A stretch of DNA of 64,000 nt from Henricia sp. BOLD:AAB3569 (taxonomy: Eukaryota; Echinodermata; Asteroidea; Spinulosida; Echinasteridae). The translations under genes were made by a program, and so were the position numbers. Numbering within the stretch: position 1 is the first letter of the stretch; each line of letters starts with the position of its first letter. This document shows, in pieces, positions 38,835-51,751 of this stretch. The DNA is taken from assembly GCA_037783545.1 (NCBI GenBank), contig JBBELK010001241.1, forward strand, positions 1 through 64,000. The letters are read 5' to 3'. Below the pieces are notes generated by a model. The model was not told the DNA's origin. It searched no databases and saw only the letters and a program-made list of their open reading frames with translations.

Positions 38835-41800
38835 GTGTGTCCCAAATGCCGGCAAATTTGGAAATCAAGGAATTTTCCAACCAACTCCAAATTTTGCATG
38901 CTCCAAACTGTATATATTCCGCACTTGTCATGCAAAATTGACAGATTTTCGCTGGGAAATGACGGAGAAATTTCAGAGTTTAGGGAAAACGGAGCTCGGC
39001 TGCGTGGTTATTCCCCTAACCGTGGCTGTTGGGACACCCTGCGCATGCGCCGCGCTGGTGTACATTTGTACGGCCGTTGACTCACCCCAGATTGTGACGA
39101 GAATTAGGTCAAAGTGTGTCCCAAATGCCGGCAAATTTGGAAATCAAGGAATTTTCCAACCAACTTCAAATTTTGCATGCTCCAAACTGTATATATTCCG
39201 CACTTGTCATGCAAAATTGACAGATTTTCGCTGGGAAATGACGGAGAAATTTCAGAGTTTAGGGAAAACGGAGCTCGGCTGCGTGGTTATTCCCCTAACC
39301 GTGGCTGTTGGGACACCCTGCGCATGCGCCGCGCTGGTGTACATTTGTACGGCCGTTGACTCACCCCAGATTGTGACGGGAATTAGGTCAAAGTGTGTCC
39401 CAAATGCCGGCGAATTTGGAAATCAAGGAATTTTCCAACCAACTTCAAATTTTGCATGCTCCAAACTGTATATATTCCGCACTTGTCATGCAAAATTGAC
39501 AGATTTTCGCTGGGTAATGACGGAGAAATTTCAGAGTTTAGGGAAAACGGAGCTCGGCTGCGTGCTTATTCCCCTAACCGTGGCTGTTGGGACACCCTGC
39601 GCATGCGCCGCGCTGGTGTACATTTGTACGGCCGTTGACTCACCCCATATTGTGACGGGAATTAGGTCAAAGTGTGTCCCAAATGCCGGCAAATTTGGAA
39701 ATCAAGGAATTTTCCAACCAACTTCAAATTTTGCATGCTCCAAACTGTATATATTCCGCACTTGTCATGCAAAATTGACAGATTTTCGCTGGGAAATGAC
39801 GGAGAAATTTCAGAGTTTAGGGAAAACGGAGCTCGGCTGGGTGGTTTTTCCCCTAACCGTGGCTGTTGGAACACCCTGCGCCGCGCTGGTGTACATTTGT
39901 ACGGCCGTTGACTCACCCCAGATTGTGACGGGAATTAGGTCAAAGTGTGTCCCAAATGCCGGCAAATTTGGAAATCAAGGAATTTTCCAACCAACTTCAA
40001 ATTTTGCATGCTCCAAACTGTATATATTCTGCACTTGTCATGCAAAATTGACAGATTTTCGCTGGGAAATGACGGAGAAATTTCAGAGTTTAGGGAAAAC
40101 GGAGCTCGGCTGCGTGGTTATTCCCCTAACCGTGGCTGTTGGGACACCCTGGCGCCGCGCTGGTGTACATTTGTACGGCCGTTGACTCACCCCAGATTGT
40201 GACGGGAATTAGGTCAAAGTGTGTCCCAAATGCCGGCAAATTTGGAAATCAAGGAATTTTCCAACCAACTTCAAATTTTGCATGCTCCAAACTGTATATA
40301 TTCCGCACTTGTCATGCAAAATTGACAGATTTTCGCTGGGAAATGACGGAGAAATTTCAGAGTTTAGGGAAAACTGAGCTCGGCTGCGTGGTTATTCCCT
40401 AACCGTGGCTGTTGGGACACCCTGCGCCGCGCTGGTGTACATTTGTACGGCCGTTGACTCACCCCAGATTGTGACGGGAATTAGGTCAAAGTGTGTCCCA
40501 AATGCCGGCAAATTTGGAAATCAAGGAATTTTCCAACCAACTCCAAATTTTGCATGCTCCAAACTGTATATATTCCGCACTTGTCATGCAAAATTGACAG
40601 ATTTTCGCTGGGAAATGACGGAGAAATTTCAGAGTTTAGGGAAAACGGAGCTCGGCTGCGTGGTTATTCCCCTAACCGTGGCTGTTGGGACACCCTGCGC
40701 ATGCGCCGCGCTGGTGTACATGTGTACGGCCGTTGACTCACCCCAGATTGTGACGAGAATTAGGTCAAAGTGTGTCCCAAATGCCGGCAAATTTGGAAAT
40801 CAAGGAATTTTCCAACCAACTTCAAATTTGCATGCTCCAAACTGTATATATTCCGCACTTGTCATGCAAAATTGACAGATTTTCGCTGGGAAATGACGGA
40901 GAAATTTCAGAGTTTAGGGGAAAACGGAGCTCGGCTGCGTGGTTATTCCCCTAACCGTGGCTGTTGGGACACCCTGCCATGCGCCGCGCTGGTGTACATT
41001 TGTACGGCCGTTGACTCACCCCAGATTGTGACGGGAATTAGGTCAAAGTGTGTCCTAAATGCCGGCGAATTTGGAAATCAAGGAATTTTCCAACCAACTT
41101 CAAATTTGCATGCTCCAAACTGTATATATTCCGCACTTGTCATGCAAAATTGACAGATTTTCGCTGGGAAATGACGGATAAATTTCAGAGTTTAGGGAAA
41201 ACGGAGCTCGGCTGCGTGGTTATTCCCTAACCGTGGCTGTTGGGACACCCTGCGCATGCGCCGCGCTGGTGTACATTTGTACGGCCGTTGACTCACCCCA
41301 TATTGTGACGGGAATTAGGTCAAAGTGTGTCCCAAATGCCGGCAAATTTGGAAATCAAGGAATTTTCCAACCAACTTCAAATTTTGCATGCTCCAAACTG
41401 TATATATTCCGCACTTGTCATGCAAAATTGACAGATTTTCGCTGGGAAATGACGGAGAAATTTCAGAGTTTAGGGAAAACGGAGCTCGGCTGGGTGGTTA
41501 TTCCCCTAACCGTGGCTGTTGGAACACCCTGCGCCGCGCTGGTGTACATTTGTACGGCCGTTGACTCACCCCAGATTGTGACGGGAATTAGGTCAAAGTG
41601 TGTCCCAAATGCCGGCAAATTTGGAAATCAAGGAATTTCCAACCAACTTCAAATTTTGCATGCTCCAAACTGTATATATTCTGCACTTGTCATGCAAAAT
41701 TGACAGATTTTCGCTGGGAAATGACGGAGAAATTTCAGAGTTTAGGGAAAACGGAGCTCGGCTGCGTGGTTATTCCCCTAACCGTGGCTGTTGGGACACC

Positions 41801-44800
41801 CTGCGCGCGCGCTGGTGTACATTTGTACGGCCGTTGACTCACCCCAGATTGTGACGGGAATTAGGTCAAAGTGTGTCCCAAATGCCGGCAAATTTGGAAA
41901 TCAAGGAATTTTCCAACCAACTTCAAATTTTGCATGCTCCAAACTGTATATATTCCGCACTTGTCATGCAAAATTGACAGATTTTCGCTGGGAAATGACG
42001 GAGAAATTTCAGAGTTTAGGGAAAACTGAGCTCGGCTGCGTGGTTATTCCCCTAACCGTGGCTGTTGGGACACCCTGCGCCGCGCTGGTGTACATTTGTA
42101 CGGCCGTTGACTCACCCCAGATTGTGACGGGAATTAGGTCAAAGTGTGTCCCAAATGCCGGCAAATTTGGAAATCAAGGAATTTTCCAACCAACTTCAAA
42201 TTGTGCATGCTCCAAACTGTATATATTCCGCACGTGTCATGCAAAATTGACAGATTTCGCTGGGAAATGACGGAGAAATTTCAGAGTTTAGGGAAAACGG
42301 AGCTCGGCTGCGTGGTTATTCCCCTAACCGTGGCTGTTGGACACCCTGCGCCGCGCTGGTGTACATTTGTACGGCCGTTGACTCACCCCAGATTGTGACG
42401 GGAATTAGGTCAAAGTGTGTCCCAAATGCCGGCAAATTTGGAAATCAAGGCAATTTTCCAACCAACTTCAAATTTTGCATGCTCCGAACTGTATATATTC
42501 CGCACTTGTCATGCAAAATTGACAGATTTTCGCAGGGAAATAACGGAGAAATTTCAGAGTTTAGGGAAAACGGAGCTCGGCTGCGTGGTTATTCCCCTAA
42601 CCGTGGCTGTTGGGACACCCTGCGCCGCGCTGGTGTACATTTGTACGGCCGTTGACTCACCCCAGATTGTGACGGGAATTAGGTCAAAGTGTGTCCCAAA
42701 TGCCGGCAAATTTGGAAATCAAGGAATTTTCCAACCAACTTCAAATTTTGCATGCTCAAAACTGTATATATTCCGCACTTGTCATGCAAAATTGACATAT
42801 TTTCGCTGGGAAATGACGGAGAAATTTCAGAGTTTAGGGAAAACGGAGCTCGGCTACGTGGTTATTCCCCTAACCGTGGCTGTTGGGAAACCCTGCGCCG
42901 CGCTGGTGTACATTTGTACGGCCGTTGACTCACCCCAGATTGTGACGGGAATTAGGTCAAAGTGTGTCCCAAATGCCGGCAAATTTGGAAATCAAGGAAT
43001 TTTCCAACCAACTTCAAATTTTGCATGCTCCAAACTGTATATATTCCGCACTTGTCATGAAAAATTGACAGATTTTCGCTGGGAAATGACGGAGAAATTT
43101 CAGAGTTTAGGGAAAACGGAGCTCGGCTGCGTGGTTATTCCCCTAACCGTGGCTGTTGGGACACCCTGCGCATGCGCCGCGCTGGTGTACATGTGTACGG
43201 CCGTTGACTCACCCCAGATTGTGACGGGAATTAGGTCAAAGTGTGTCCCAAATGCCGGCAAATTTGGAAATCAAGGAATTTTCCAACCAACTTCAAATTT
43301 TGCATGCTCCAAACTGTATATATTCCGCACTTGTCATGCAAAATTGACAGATTTTCGCTGGAGAAATGACGGAAAAATTTCAGAGTTTAGGGAAAACGGA
43401 GCTCGGCTGGGTGGTTATTCCCCTAACCGTGGCTGTTGGAACACCCTGCGCCGCGCTGGTATACATTTGTACGGCCGTTGACTCACCCCAGATTGTGACG
43501 GGAATTAGGTCAAAGTGTGTCCCAAATGCCGGCAAATTGGAAATCAAGGAATTTTCCAACCAACTTCAAATTTTGCATGCTCCAAACTGTATATATTCCG
43601 CACTTGTCATGCAAAATTGACAGATTTTCGCTGGGAAATGACGGAGAAATTTCAGAGTTTAGGGAAAACGGAGCTCGGCTGCGTGGTTATTCCCCTAACC
43701 GTGGCTGTTGGGACACCCTGCGCCGCGCTGGTGTACATTTGTACGGCCGTTGACTCACCCCAGATTGTGACGGGAATTAGGTCAAAGTGTGTCCCAAATG
43801 CCGGCAAATTTGGAAATCAAGGAATTTTCCAACCAACTTCAAATTTTGCATGCCCCAAACTGTATATATTCCGCACTTGTCATGCAAAATTGACAGATTT
43901 TCGCTGGGAAATGACGGAGAAATTTCAGAGTTTAGGGAAAACGGAGCTCGGCTGCGTGGTTATTCCCCTAACCGTGGCTGTTGGGACACCCTGCGCATGC
44001 GCCGCGCTGGTGTACATTTGTACGGCCGTTGACTCACCCCAGATTGTGACGGAATTAGGTCAAAGTGTGTTCCAAATGCCGGCAAATTTGGAAATCAAGG
44101 AATTTTCCAACCAACTTCAAATTTTGCATGCTCCAAACTGTATATATTCCGCACTTGTCATGCAAAATTGACAGATTTTCGCTGGGAAATGACGGAGAAA
44201 TTTCAGAGTTTAGGGAAAACGGAGCTCGGCTGCGTGGTTATTCCCCTAACCGTGGCTGTTGGGACACCCTGCGCATGCGCCTCGCTGGTGTACATTTGTA
44301 CGGCCGTTGACTCACCCCAGATTGTGACGGGAATTAGGTCAAAGTGTGTCCCAAATGCCGGCAAATTTGGAAATCAAGGAATTTTCCAACCAACTTCAAA
44401 TTTTGCATGCTCCAAACTGTATATATTCCGCACTTGTCATGCAAAATTGACAGATTTTCGCTGGGAAATGACGGAGAAATTTCAGAGTTTAGGGAAAACG
44501 GAGCTCGGCTGCGTGGTTATTCCCCTAACCGTGGCTGTTGGGACACCCTGCGCATGCGCCGCGCTGGTGTACATTTGTACGGCCGTTGACTTACCCCAGA
44601 TTGTGACGGAATTAGGTCAAAGTGTGTCCCAAATGCCGGCAAATTTGGAAATCAAGGAATTTTCCAACCAACTTCAAATTTTGCATGCTCCAAACTGTAT
44701 ATATTCCGCACTTGTCATGCAAAATTGACAGATTTTCGCTGGGAAATGACGGAGAAATTTCAGAGTTTAGGGAAAACGGAGCTCGGCTGCGTGGTTATTC

Positions 44801-45174
44801 CCCTAACCGTGGCTGTTGGGACACCCTGCGCATGCGCCGCGCTGGTGTACATTTGTACGGCCGTTGACTCACCCCATATTGTGACGGGAATTATGTCAAA
44901 GTGTGTCCCAAATGCCGGCAAATTTGGAAATCAAGGAATTTTCCAACCAACTTCAAATTTTGCATGCTCCAAACTGTATATATTCCGCACTTGTCATGCA
45001 AAATTGACAGATTTTCGCTGGGAAATGACGGAGAAATTTCAGAGTGTTAGGGAAAACGGAGCTCGGCTGGGTGGTTATTCCCCTAACCGTGGCTGTTGGA
45101 ACACCCTGCGCCGCGCTGGTGTACATTTGTACGGCCGTTGACTCACCCCAGACTGTGACGGGAATTAGGTCAAA
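38835..45174 (+). repeat. Ordered monomer series gamma, copy 1
   Basis: Anchors: 38835, 39114, 39393, 39672, 39945, 40219, 40491, 40770, 41048, 41325, 41598, 41871, 42144, 42415, 42689, 42962, 43241, 43515, 43787, 44065, 44344, 44622, 44901. A six-monomer subseries is present twice in a row at 38835-40490 and 40491-42143: CCAACTCC; GACGAGAATT; GGCGAATTTG; CCATATT with GGGTGG; TTCTGCAC; ACTGAGCTC. This gives a nested repeat of about 1.65 kb. Monomers 42415-43514 (CGAACTG, CTCAAAACTG with GACATAT, CATGAAAAATT, CTGGAGAAATG) form a private group. Confidence 0.88.
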
Positions 45175-45453
45175 GTGTGTCCCAAATGCCGGCAAATTTG
45201 GAAATCAAGGAATTTTCCAACCAACTTCAAATTTGCATGCTCCAAACTGTAATATATTCCGCACTTGTCATGCAAAATTGACAGATTTTCGCTGGGAAAT
45301 GACGGAGAAATTTCAGAGTTTAGGGAAAACGGAGCTTGGCTGCGTGGTTATTCCCCTAACCGTGGCTGTTGGGACACCCTGCGCATGCGCCGCGCTGGTG
45401 TACATTTGTACGGCCGTTGACTCACCCCAGATTGTGACGGGATTTAGGTCAAA

Positions 45454-47098
45454 GTGTGTCCAAAATGCCGGCAAATTTGGAAATCAAGGAATTTTCCAAC
45501 CAACTTCAAATGTTGCATGCTCCAAACTGTATATATTCCGCACTTGTCATGCAAAATTGACAGATTTTCGCTGGGAAATGACGGAGAAATTTCAGAGTTT
45601 AGGGAAAACGGAGCTCGGCTGCGTGGTTATTCCCCTAACCGTGGCTGTCGGGACACCCTGCGCCGCGCTGGTGTACATTTGTACGGCCGTTGACTCACCC
45701 CAGATTGTGACGGGAATTAGGTCAAAGTGTGTCCCAAATGCCGGCAAATATAGAAATCAAAGGAATTTTCCAACCAACTTCAAATTTTGCATGCTCCAAA
45801 CTGTATATATTCCGCACTTGTCATGCAAAATTGACAGATTTTCGCTGGGAAATGACGGAGAAATTTCAGAGTTTAGGGAAAACGGAGCTCGGCTGCGTGG
45901 TTATTCCCCTAACCGTGGCTGTTGGGACACCCTGCGCCGCGCTGGTGTACATTTGTACGGACGTTGACTCACCCCAGATTGTGACGGGAATTAGGTCAAA
46001 GTGTGTCCCAAATGCCGGCAAATTTGGAAATCAAGGAATTTTCCAACCAACTTCACATTTTGCATGCTCCAAACTGTATATATTCCGCACTTGTCATGCA
46101 AAATTGACAGATTTTCGCTGGGAAATGACGGAGAAATTTCAGAGTTTAGGGAAAACGGAGCTCGGCTGCGTGGTTATTTCCCTAACCGTGGCTGTTGGGA
46201 CACCCTGCGCCGCGCTGGTGTACATTTGTACGGCCGTTGACTCACCCCAGATTGTGACGGGAATTAGGTCAAAGTGTGTCCCAAATGCCGGCAAATTTGG
46301 AAATCAAGGAATTTTCCAACCCACTTCAAATTTTGCATGCTCCAAACTGTATATATTCCGCACTTGTCATGCAAAATTGACAGATTTTCGCTGGGAAATG
46401 ACGGAGAAATTTCAGAGTTTAGGGAAAACGGAGCTGGGCTGCGTGGTTATTCCCCTAACCGTGGCTGTTGGGACACCCTGCGCCGCGCTGGTGTACATTT
46501 GTACGGCCGTTGACTCACCCCAGATTGTGACGGGAATTAGGTCAAAGTGTGTCCCAAATGCCGGCAAATTTGGAAATCAAGGAATTTTCCAACCAACTTC
46601 AAATTTTGCATGCTCCAAACTGTATATATTCCGCACTTGTCATGCAAAATTGACAGATTTTCGCTGGGAAATGACGGAGAAATTTCAGAGTTTAGGGAAA
46701 ACGGAGCTCGGCTGCGTGGTTATTCCCCTAACCGTGGCTGTTGGGACACCCTGCGCATGCGCCGCGCTGGTGTACATTTGTACGGCCGTTGACTCACCCC
46801 ATATTGTGACGGGAATTAGGTCAAAGTGTGTCCCAAATGCCGGCAAATTTGGAAATCAAGGAATTTTCCAACCAACTTCAAATTTTGCATGCTCCAAACT
46901 GTATATATTCCGCACTTGTCATGCAAAATTGACAGATTTTCGCTGGGAAATGACGGAGAAATTTCAGAGTTTAGGGAAAACGGAGCTCGGCTGGGTGGTT
47001 ATTCCCCTAACCGTGGCTGTTGGAACACCCTGCGCCGCGCTGGTGTACATTTGTACGGCTGTTGACTCACCCCAGATTGTGACGGGAATTAGGTCAAA
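45454..47098 (+). repeat. Higher-order repeat alpha, copy 4 (6 monomers)
   Basis: Monomers at 45454, 45727, 46001, 46274, 46547 and 46826 repeat the alpha order (AATGTTGC and GTCGGG; AAATATAGAAATC; CACATTTTGC; CCAACCCAC with GCTGGGCTGC; +6; CCATATT with GCTGGGTGG and GGCTGTTGAC). The preceding monomer at 45175 has GCTTGGC and +6 like those at 29256, 31457 and 33380, so the entry into alpha is also conserved. A single extra G (CAAAGGAATTTT near 45768) is the only length change. Confidence 0.9.
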
Positions 47099-48188
47099 GT
47101 GTGTCCCAAATGCCGGCAAATTTGGAAATCAAGGAATTTTCCAACCAACTTCAAATTTTGCATGCTCCAAACTGTATATATTCCGCACTTGTCATGCAAA
47201 ATTGACAGATTTTCGCTGGGAAATGACGGAGAAATTTCAGAGTTTAGTGAAAACGGAGCTCGGCTGCGTGGTTATTCCCCTAACCGTGGCTGTTGGGACA
47301 CCCTGCGCCGCGCTGGTGTACATTTGTACGGCCGTTGACTCGCCCCAGATTGTGACGGGAATTCGGTCAAAGTGTGTCCCAAATGCCGGAAAATTTGGAA
47401 ATCAAGGAATTTTCCAACCAACTTCAAATTTTGCATGCTCCAAACTGTATATATTCCGCACTTGTCATGCAAAATTGACAGATTTTCGCTGGGAAATGAC
47501 GGATAAATTTCAGAGTTTAGGGAAAACGGAGCTCGGCTGCGTGGTTATTTCCCTAACCGTGGCTGTTGGGACACCCTGCGCCGCGCTGGTGTACATTTGT
47601 ACGGCCGTTGACTCACCCCAGATTGTGACGGGAATTAGGTCAAAGTGTGTCCCAAATGCCGGCAAATTTGGAAATCAAGGAATTTTCCAACCAACTTCAA
47701 ATTTTGCATGCTCCAAACTGTATATATTCCGCACTTGTCATGCAAAATTGACAGATTTTCGCTGGGAAATGACGGAGAAATTTCAGAGTTTAGTGAAAAC
47801 GGAGCTCGGCTGCGTGGTTATTCCCCTAACCGTGGCTGTTGGGACACCCTGCGCCGCGCTGGTGTACATTTGTACGGCCGTTGACTCGCCCCAGATTGTG
47901 ACGGGAATTCGGTCAAAGTGTGTCCCAAATGCCGGAAAATTTGGAAATCAAGGAATTTTCCAACCAACTTCAAATTTTGCATGCTCCAAACTGTATATAT
48001 TCCGCACTTGTCATGCAAAATTGACAGATTTTCGCTGGGAAATGACGGATAAATTTCAGAGTTTAGGGAAAACGGAGCTCGGCTGCGTGGTTATTTCCCT
48101 AACCGTGCTGTTGGGACACCCTGCGCCGCGCTGGTGTACATTTGTACGGCCGTTGACTCACCCAGATTGTGACGGGAATTAGGTCAAA
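47099..48188 (+). repeat. Two-monomer higher-order repeat (546 bp), two copies
   Basis: The monomer pair 47099+47372 is repeated as 47645+47918. Each pair is a TTTAGTGAAAAC monomer ending TGACTCGCCCC, followed by a GAATTCGGTC/GCCGGAAAATTTG monomer with GGATAAAT and ATTTCCC. The second pair is 2 bp shorter: one G is lost in CCGTGCTG near 48107 and one C in CACCCAG near 48161. The pair also appears at 37756+38028 and 51207+51480, each time just before a CACGTG monomer. Confidence 0.9.
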
Positions 48189-50382
48189 GTGTGTCCCAAA
48201 TGCCGGCAAATTTGGAAATCAAGGAATTTTCCAACCAACTTCAAATTTTGCATGCTCCAAACTGTATATATTCCGCACGTGTCATGCAAAATTGACAGAT
48301 TTTCGATGGGAAATGACGGAAAAATTTCAGAGTTTAGGGAAAACGGAGCTCGGCTGCGTGGTTATTCCCCTAACCGTGGCTGTTGGAACACCCTGCGCCG
48401 CGCTGGTGTACATTTGTACGGCCGTTGACTCACCCCAGATTGTGACGGGAATTAGGTCAAAGTGTGTCCCAAATGCCGGCAAATTTGGAAATCAAGGAAT
48501 TTTCCAACCAACTTCAAATTTTGCATGCTCCAAACTGTATATATTCCGCACTTGTCATGCAAAATTGACAGATTTTCGCTGGGAAATGACGGAGAAATTT
48601 CAGAGTTTAAGGAAAACGGAGCTCGGCTGCGTGGTTATTCCCCTAACCGTGGCTGTTGGGACACCCTGCGCCGCGCTGGTGTACATTTGTACGGCCGTTG
48701 ACTCACCCCAGATTGTGACGGGAATTAGGTCAAAGTGTGTCCCAAATGCCGGCAAATTTGGAAATCAAGGAATTTTCCAACCAACTCCAAATTTTGCATG
48801 CTCCAAACTGTATATATTCCGCACTTGTCATGCAAAATTGACAGATTTTCGCTGGGAAATGACGGAGAAATTTCAGAGTTTAGGGAAAACGGAGCTCGGC
48901 TGCGTGGTTATTCCCCTAACCGTGGCTGTTGGGACACCCTGCGCATGCGCCGCGCTGGTGTACATTTGTACGGCCGTTGACTCACCCCAGATTGTGACGA
49001 GAATTAGGTCAAAGTGTGTCCCAAATGCCGGCAAATTTGGAAATCAAGGAATTTTCCAACCAACTTCAAATTTTGCATGCTCCAAACTGTATATATTCCG
49101 CACTTGTCATGCAAAATTGACAGATTTTCGCTGGGAAATGACGGATAAATTTCAGAGTTTAGGGAAAACGGAGCTCGGCTGCGTGGTTATTTCCCTAACC
49201 GTGGCTGTTGGGACACCCTGCGCCGCGCTGGTGTACATTTGTACGGCCGTTGACTCACCCAGATTGTGACGGGAATTAGGTCAAAGTGTGTCCCAAATGC
49301 CGGCAAATTTGGAAATCAAGGAATTTTCCAACCAACTTCAAATTTTGCATGCTCCAAACTGTATATATTCCGCACGTGTCATGCAAAATTGACAGATTTT
49401 CGATGGGAAATGACGGAAAAATTTCAGAGTTTAGGGAAAACGGAGCTCGGCTGCGTGGTTATTCCCCTAACCGTGGCTGTTGGAACACCCTGCGCCGCGC
49501 TGGTGTACATTTGTACGGCCGTTGACTCACCCCAGATTGTGACGGGAATTAGGTCAAAGTGTGTCCCAAATGCCGGCAAATTTGGAAATCAAGGAATTTT
49601 CCAACCAACTTCAAATTTTGCATGCTCCAAACTGTATATATTCCGCACTTGTCATGCAAAATTGACAGATTTTCGCTGGGAAATGACGGAGAAATTTCAG
49701 AGTTTAAGGAAAACGGAGCTCGGCTGCGTGGTTATTCCCCTAACCGTGGCTGTTGGGACACCCTGCGCCGCGCTGGTGTACATTTGTACGGCCGTTGACT
49801 CACCCCAGATTGTGACGGGAATTAGGTCAAAGTGTGTCCCAAATGCCGGCAAATTTGGAAATCAAGGAATTTTCCAACCAACTCCAAATTTTGCATGCTC
49901 CAAACTGTATATATTCCGCACTTGTCATGCAAAATTGACAGATTTTCGCTGGGAAATGACGGAGAAATTTCAGAGTTTAGGGAAAACGGAGCTCGGCTGC
50001 GTGGTTATTCCCCTAACCGTGGCTGTTGGGACACCCTGCGCATGCGCCGCGCTGGTGTACATTTGTACGGCCGTTGACTCACCCCAGATTGTGACGAGAA
50101 TTAGGTCAAAGTGTGTCCCAAATGCCGGCAAATTTGGAAATCAAGGAATTTTCCAACCAACTTCAAATTTTGCATGCTCCAAACTGTATATATTCCGCAC
50201 TTGTCATGCAAAATTGACAGATTTTCGCTGGGAAATGACGGATAAATTTCAGAGTTTAGGGAAAACGGAGCTCGGCTGCGTGGTTATTTCCCTAACCGTG
50301 GCTGTTGGGACACCCTGCGCCGCGCTGGTGTACATTTGTACGGCCGTTGACTCACCCAGATTGTGACGGGAATTAGGTCAAA
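48189..50382 (+). repeat. Higher-order repeat beta, four-monomer form, two tandem copies of 1097 bp
   Basis: 48189-49285 and 49286-50382 appear identical on reading; their open-frame translations agree over all 366 residues. Each copy is 273+273+279+272 bp: a CGCACGTGTC/CGATGGG monomer, a GTTTAAGGAAAAC monomer, a CCAACTCC +6 monomer, and a monomer with GACGAGAATT entry, GGATAAAT, ATTTCCC and CACCCAG exit. The missing C in CACCCAG precedes every CACGTG monomer in the window (36934, 38299, 48189, 49286, 50383, 51752), so this single-base deletion is inherited. Confidence 0.93.
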
Positions 50383-51751
50383 GTGTGTCCCAAATGCCGG
50401 CAAATTTGGAAATCAAGGAATTTTCCAACCAACTTCAAATTTTGCATGCTCCAAACTGTATATATTCCGCACGTGTCATGCAAAATTGACAGATTTTCGA
50501 TGGGAAATGACGGAAAAATTTCAGAGTTTAGGGAAAACGGAGCTCGGCTGCGTGGTTATTCCCCTAACCGTGGCTGTTGGAACACCCTGCGCCGCGCTGG
50601 TGTACATTTGTACGGCCGTTGACTCACCCCAGATTGTGACGGGAATTAGGTCAAAGTGTGTCCCAAATGCCGGCAAATTTGGAAATCAAGGAATTTTCCA
50701 ACCAACTTCAAATTTTGCATGCTCCAAACTGTATATATTCCGCACTTGTCATGCAAAATTGACAGATTTTCGCTGGGAAATGACGGAGAAATTTCAGAGT
50801 TTAAGGGAAACGGAGCTCGGCTGCGTGGTTATTCCCCTAACCGTGGCTGTTGGGACACCCTGCGCCGCGCTGGTGTACATTTGTACGGCCGTTGACTCAC
50901 CCAGATTGTGACGGGAATTAGGTCAAAGTGTGTCCCAAATGCCGGCAAATTTGGAAATCAAGGAATTTTCCAACCAACTCCAAATTGTGCATGCTCCAAA
51001 CTGTATATATTCCGCACTTGTCATGCAAAATTGACAGATTTTCGCTGGGAAATGACGGAGAAATTTCAGAGTTTAGGGAAAACGGAGCTCGGCTGCGTGG
51101 TTATTCCCCTAACCGTGGCTGTTGGGACACCCTGCGCATGCGCCGCGCTGGTGTACATTTGTACGGCCGTTGACTCACCCCAGATTGTGACGAGAATTAG
51201 GTCAAAGTGTGTCCCAAATGCCGGCAAATTTGGAAATCAAGGAATTTTCCAACCAACTTCAAATTTTGCATGCTCCAAACTGTATATATTCCGCACTTGT
51301 CATGCAAAATTGACAGATTTTCGCTGGGAAATGACGGAGAAATTTCAGAGTTTAGTGAAAACGGAGCTCGGCTGCGTGGTTATTCCCCTAACCGTGGCTG
51401 TTGGGACACCCTGCGCCGCGCTGGTGTACATTTGTACGGCCGTTGACTCGCCCCAGATTGTGACGGGAATTCGGTCAAAGTGTGTCCCAAATGCCGGAAA
51501 ATTTGGAAATCAAGGAATTTTCCAACCAACTTCAAATTTTGCATGCTCCAAACTGTATATATTCCGCACTTGTCATGCAAAATTGACAGATTTTCGCTGG
51601 GAAATGACGGATAAATTTCAGAGTTTAGGGAAAACGGAGCTCGGCTGCGTGGTTATTTCCCTAACCGTGGCTGTTGGGACACCCTGCGCCGCGCTGGTGT
51701 ACATTTGTACGGCCGTTGACTCACCCAGATTGTGACGGGAATTAGGTCAAA
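50383..51751 (+). repeat. Higher-order repeat beta, five-monomer form, copy 2 (1369 bp)
   Basis: Monomers 50383 (CACGTG), 50656 (GTTTAAGGGAAAC), 50928 (CCAACTCC, AATTGTGC, +6), 51207 (GACGAGAATT entry, GTGAAAAC, TGACTCGCCCC) and 51480 (ATTCGGTC, GGATAAAT, CACCCAG exit). Compared with the 1097-bp form, the last monomer of the short form looks like the start of 51207 joined to the end of 51480. Confidence 0.9.

Larger units (their letters stand above)
33658..45453 (+). repeat. Super-repeat, copy 1 (43 monomers, 11,796 bp)
   Basis: This is a composite block. Its order is alpha (33658-35573), GTGAAAAC/ATTCGGTC monomers (35574-36933), a five-monomer beta unit (36934-38298), then a long ordered series to 44901 and a linking monomer at 45175. 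The same order recurs from 45454 to 57552. Matching landmarks include CACGTG (36934 and 50383), CCAACTCC (37478 and 50928), GCCGGCGAATTTG (39393 and 52857), TTCTGCAC (39945 and 53410), CGAACTG (42415 and 55612), ATGCCCCAAAC (43787 and 56158) and GTTCCAAATG (44065 and 56437). Single-base indels are frequent throughout. A false assembly duplication is a live alternative. Confidence 0.85.
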
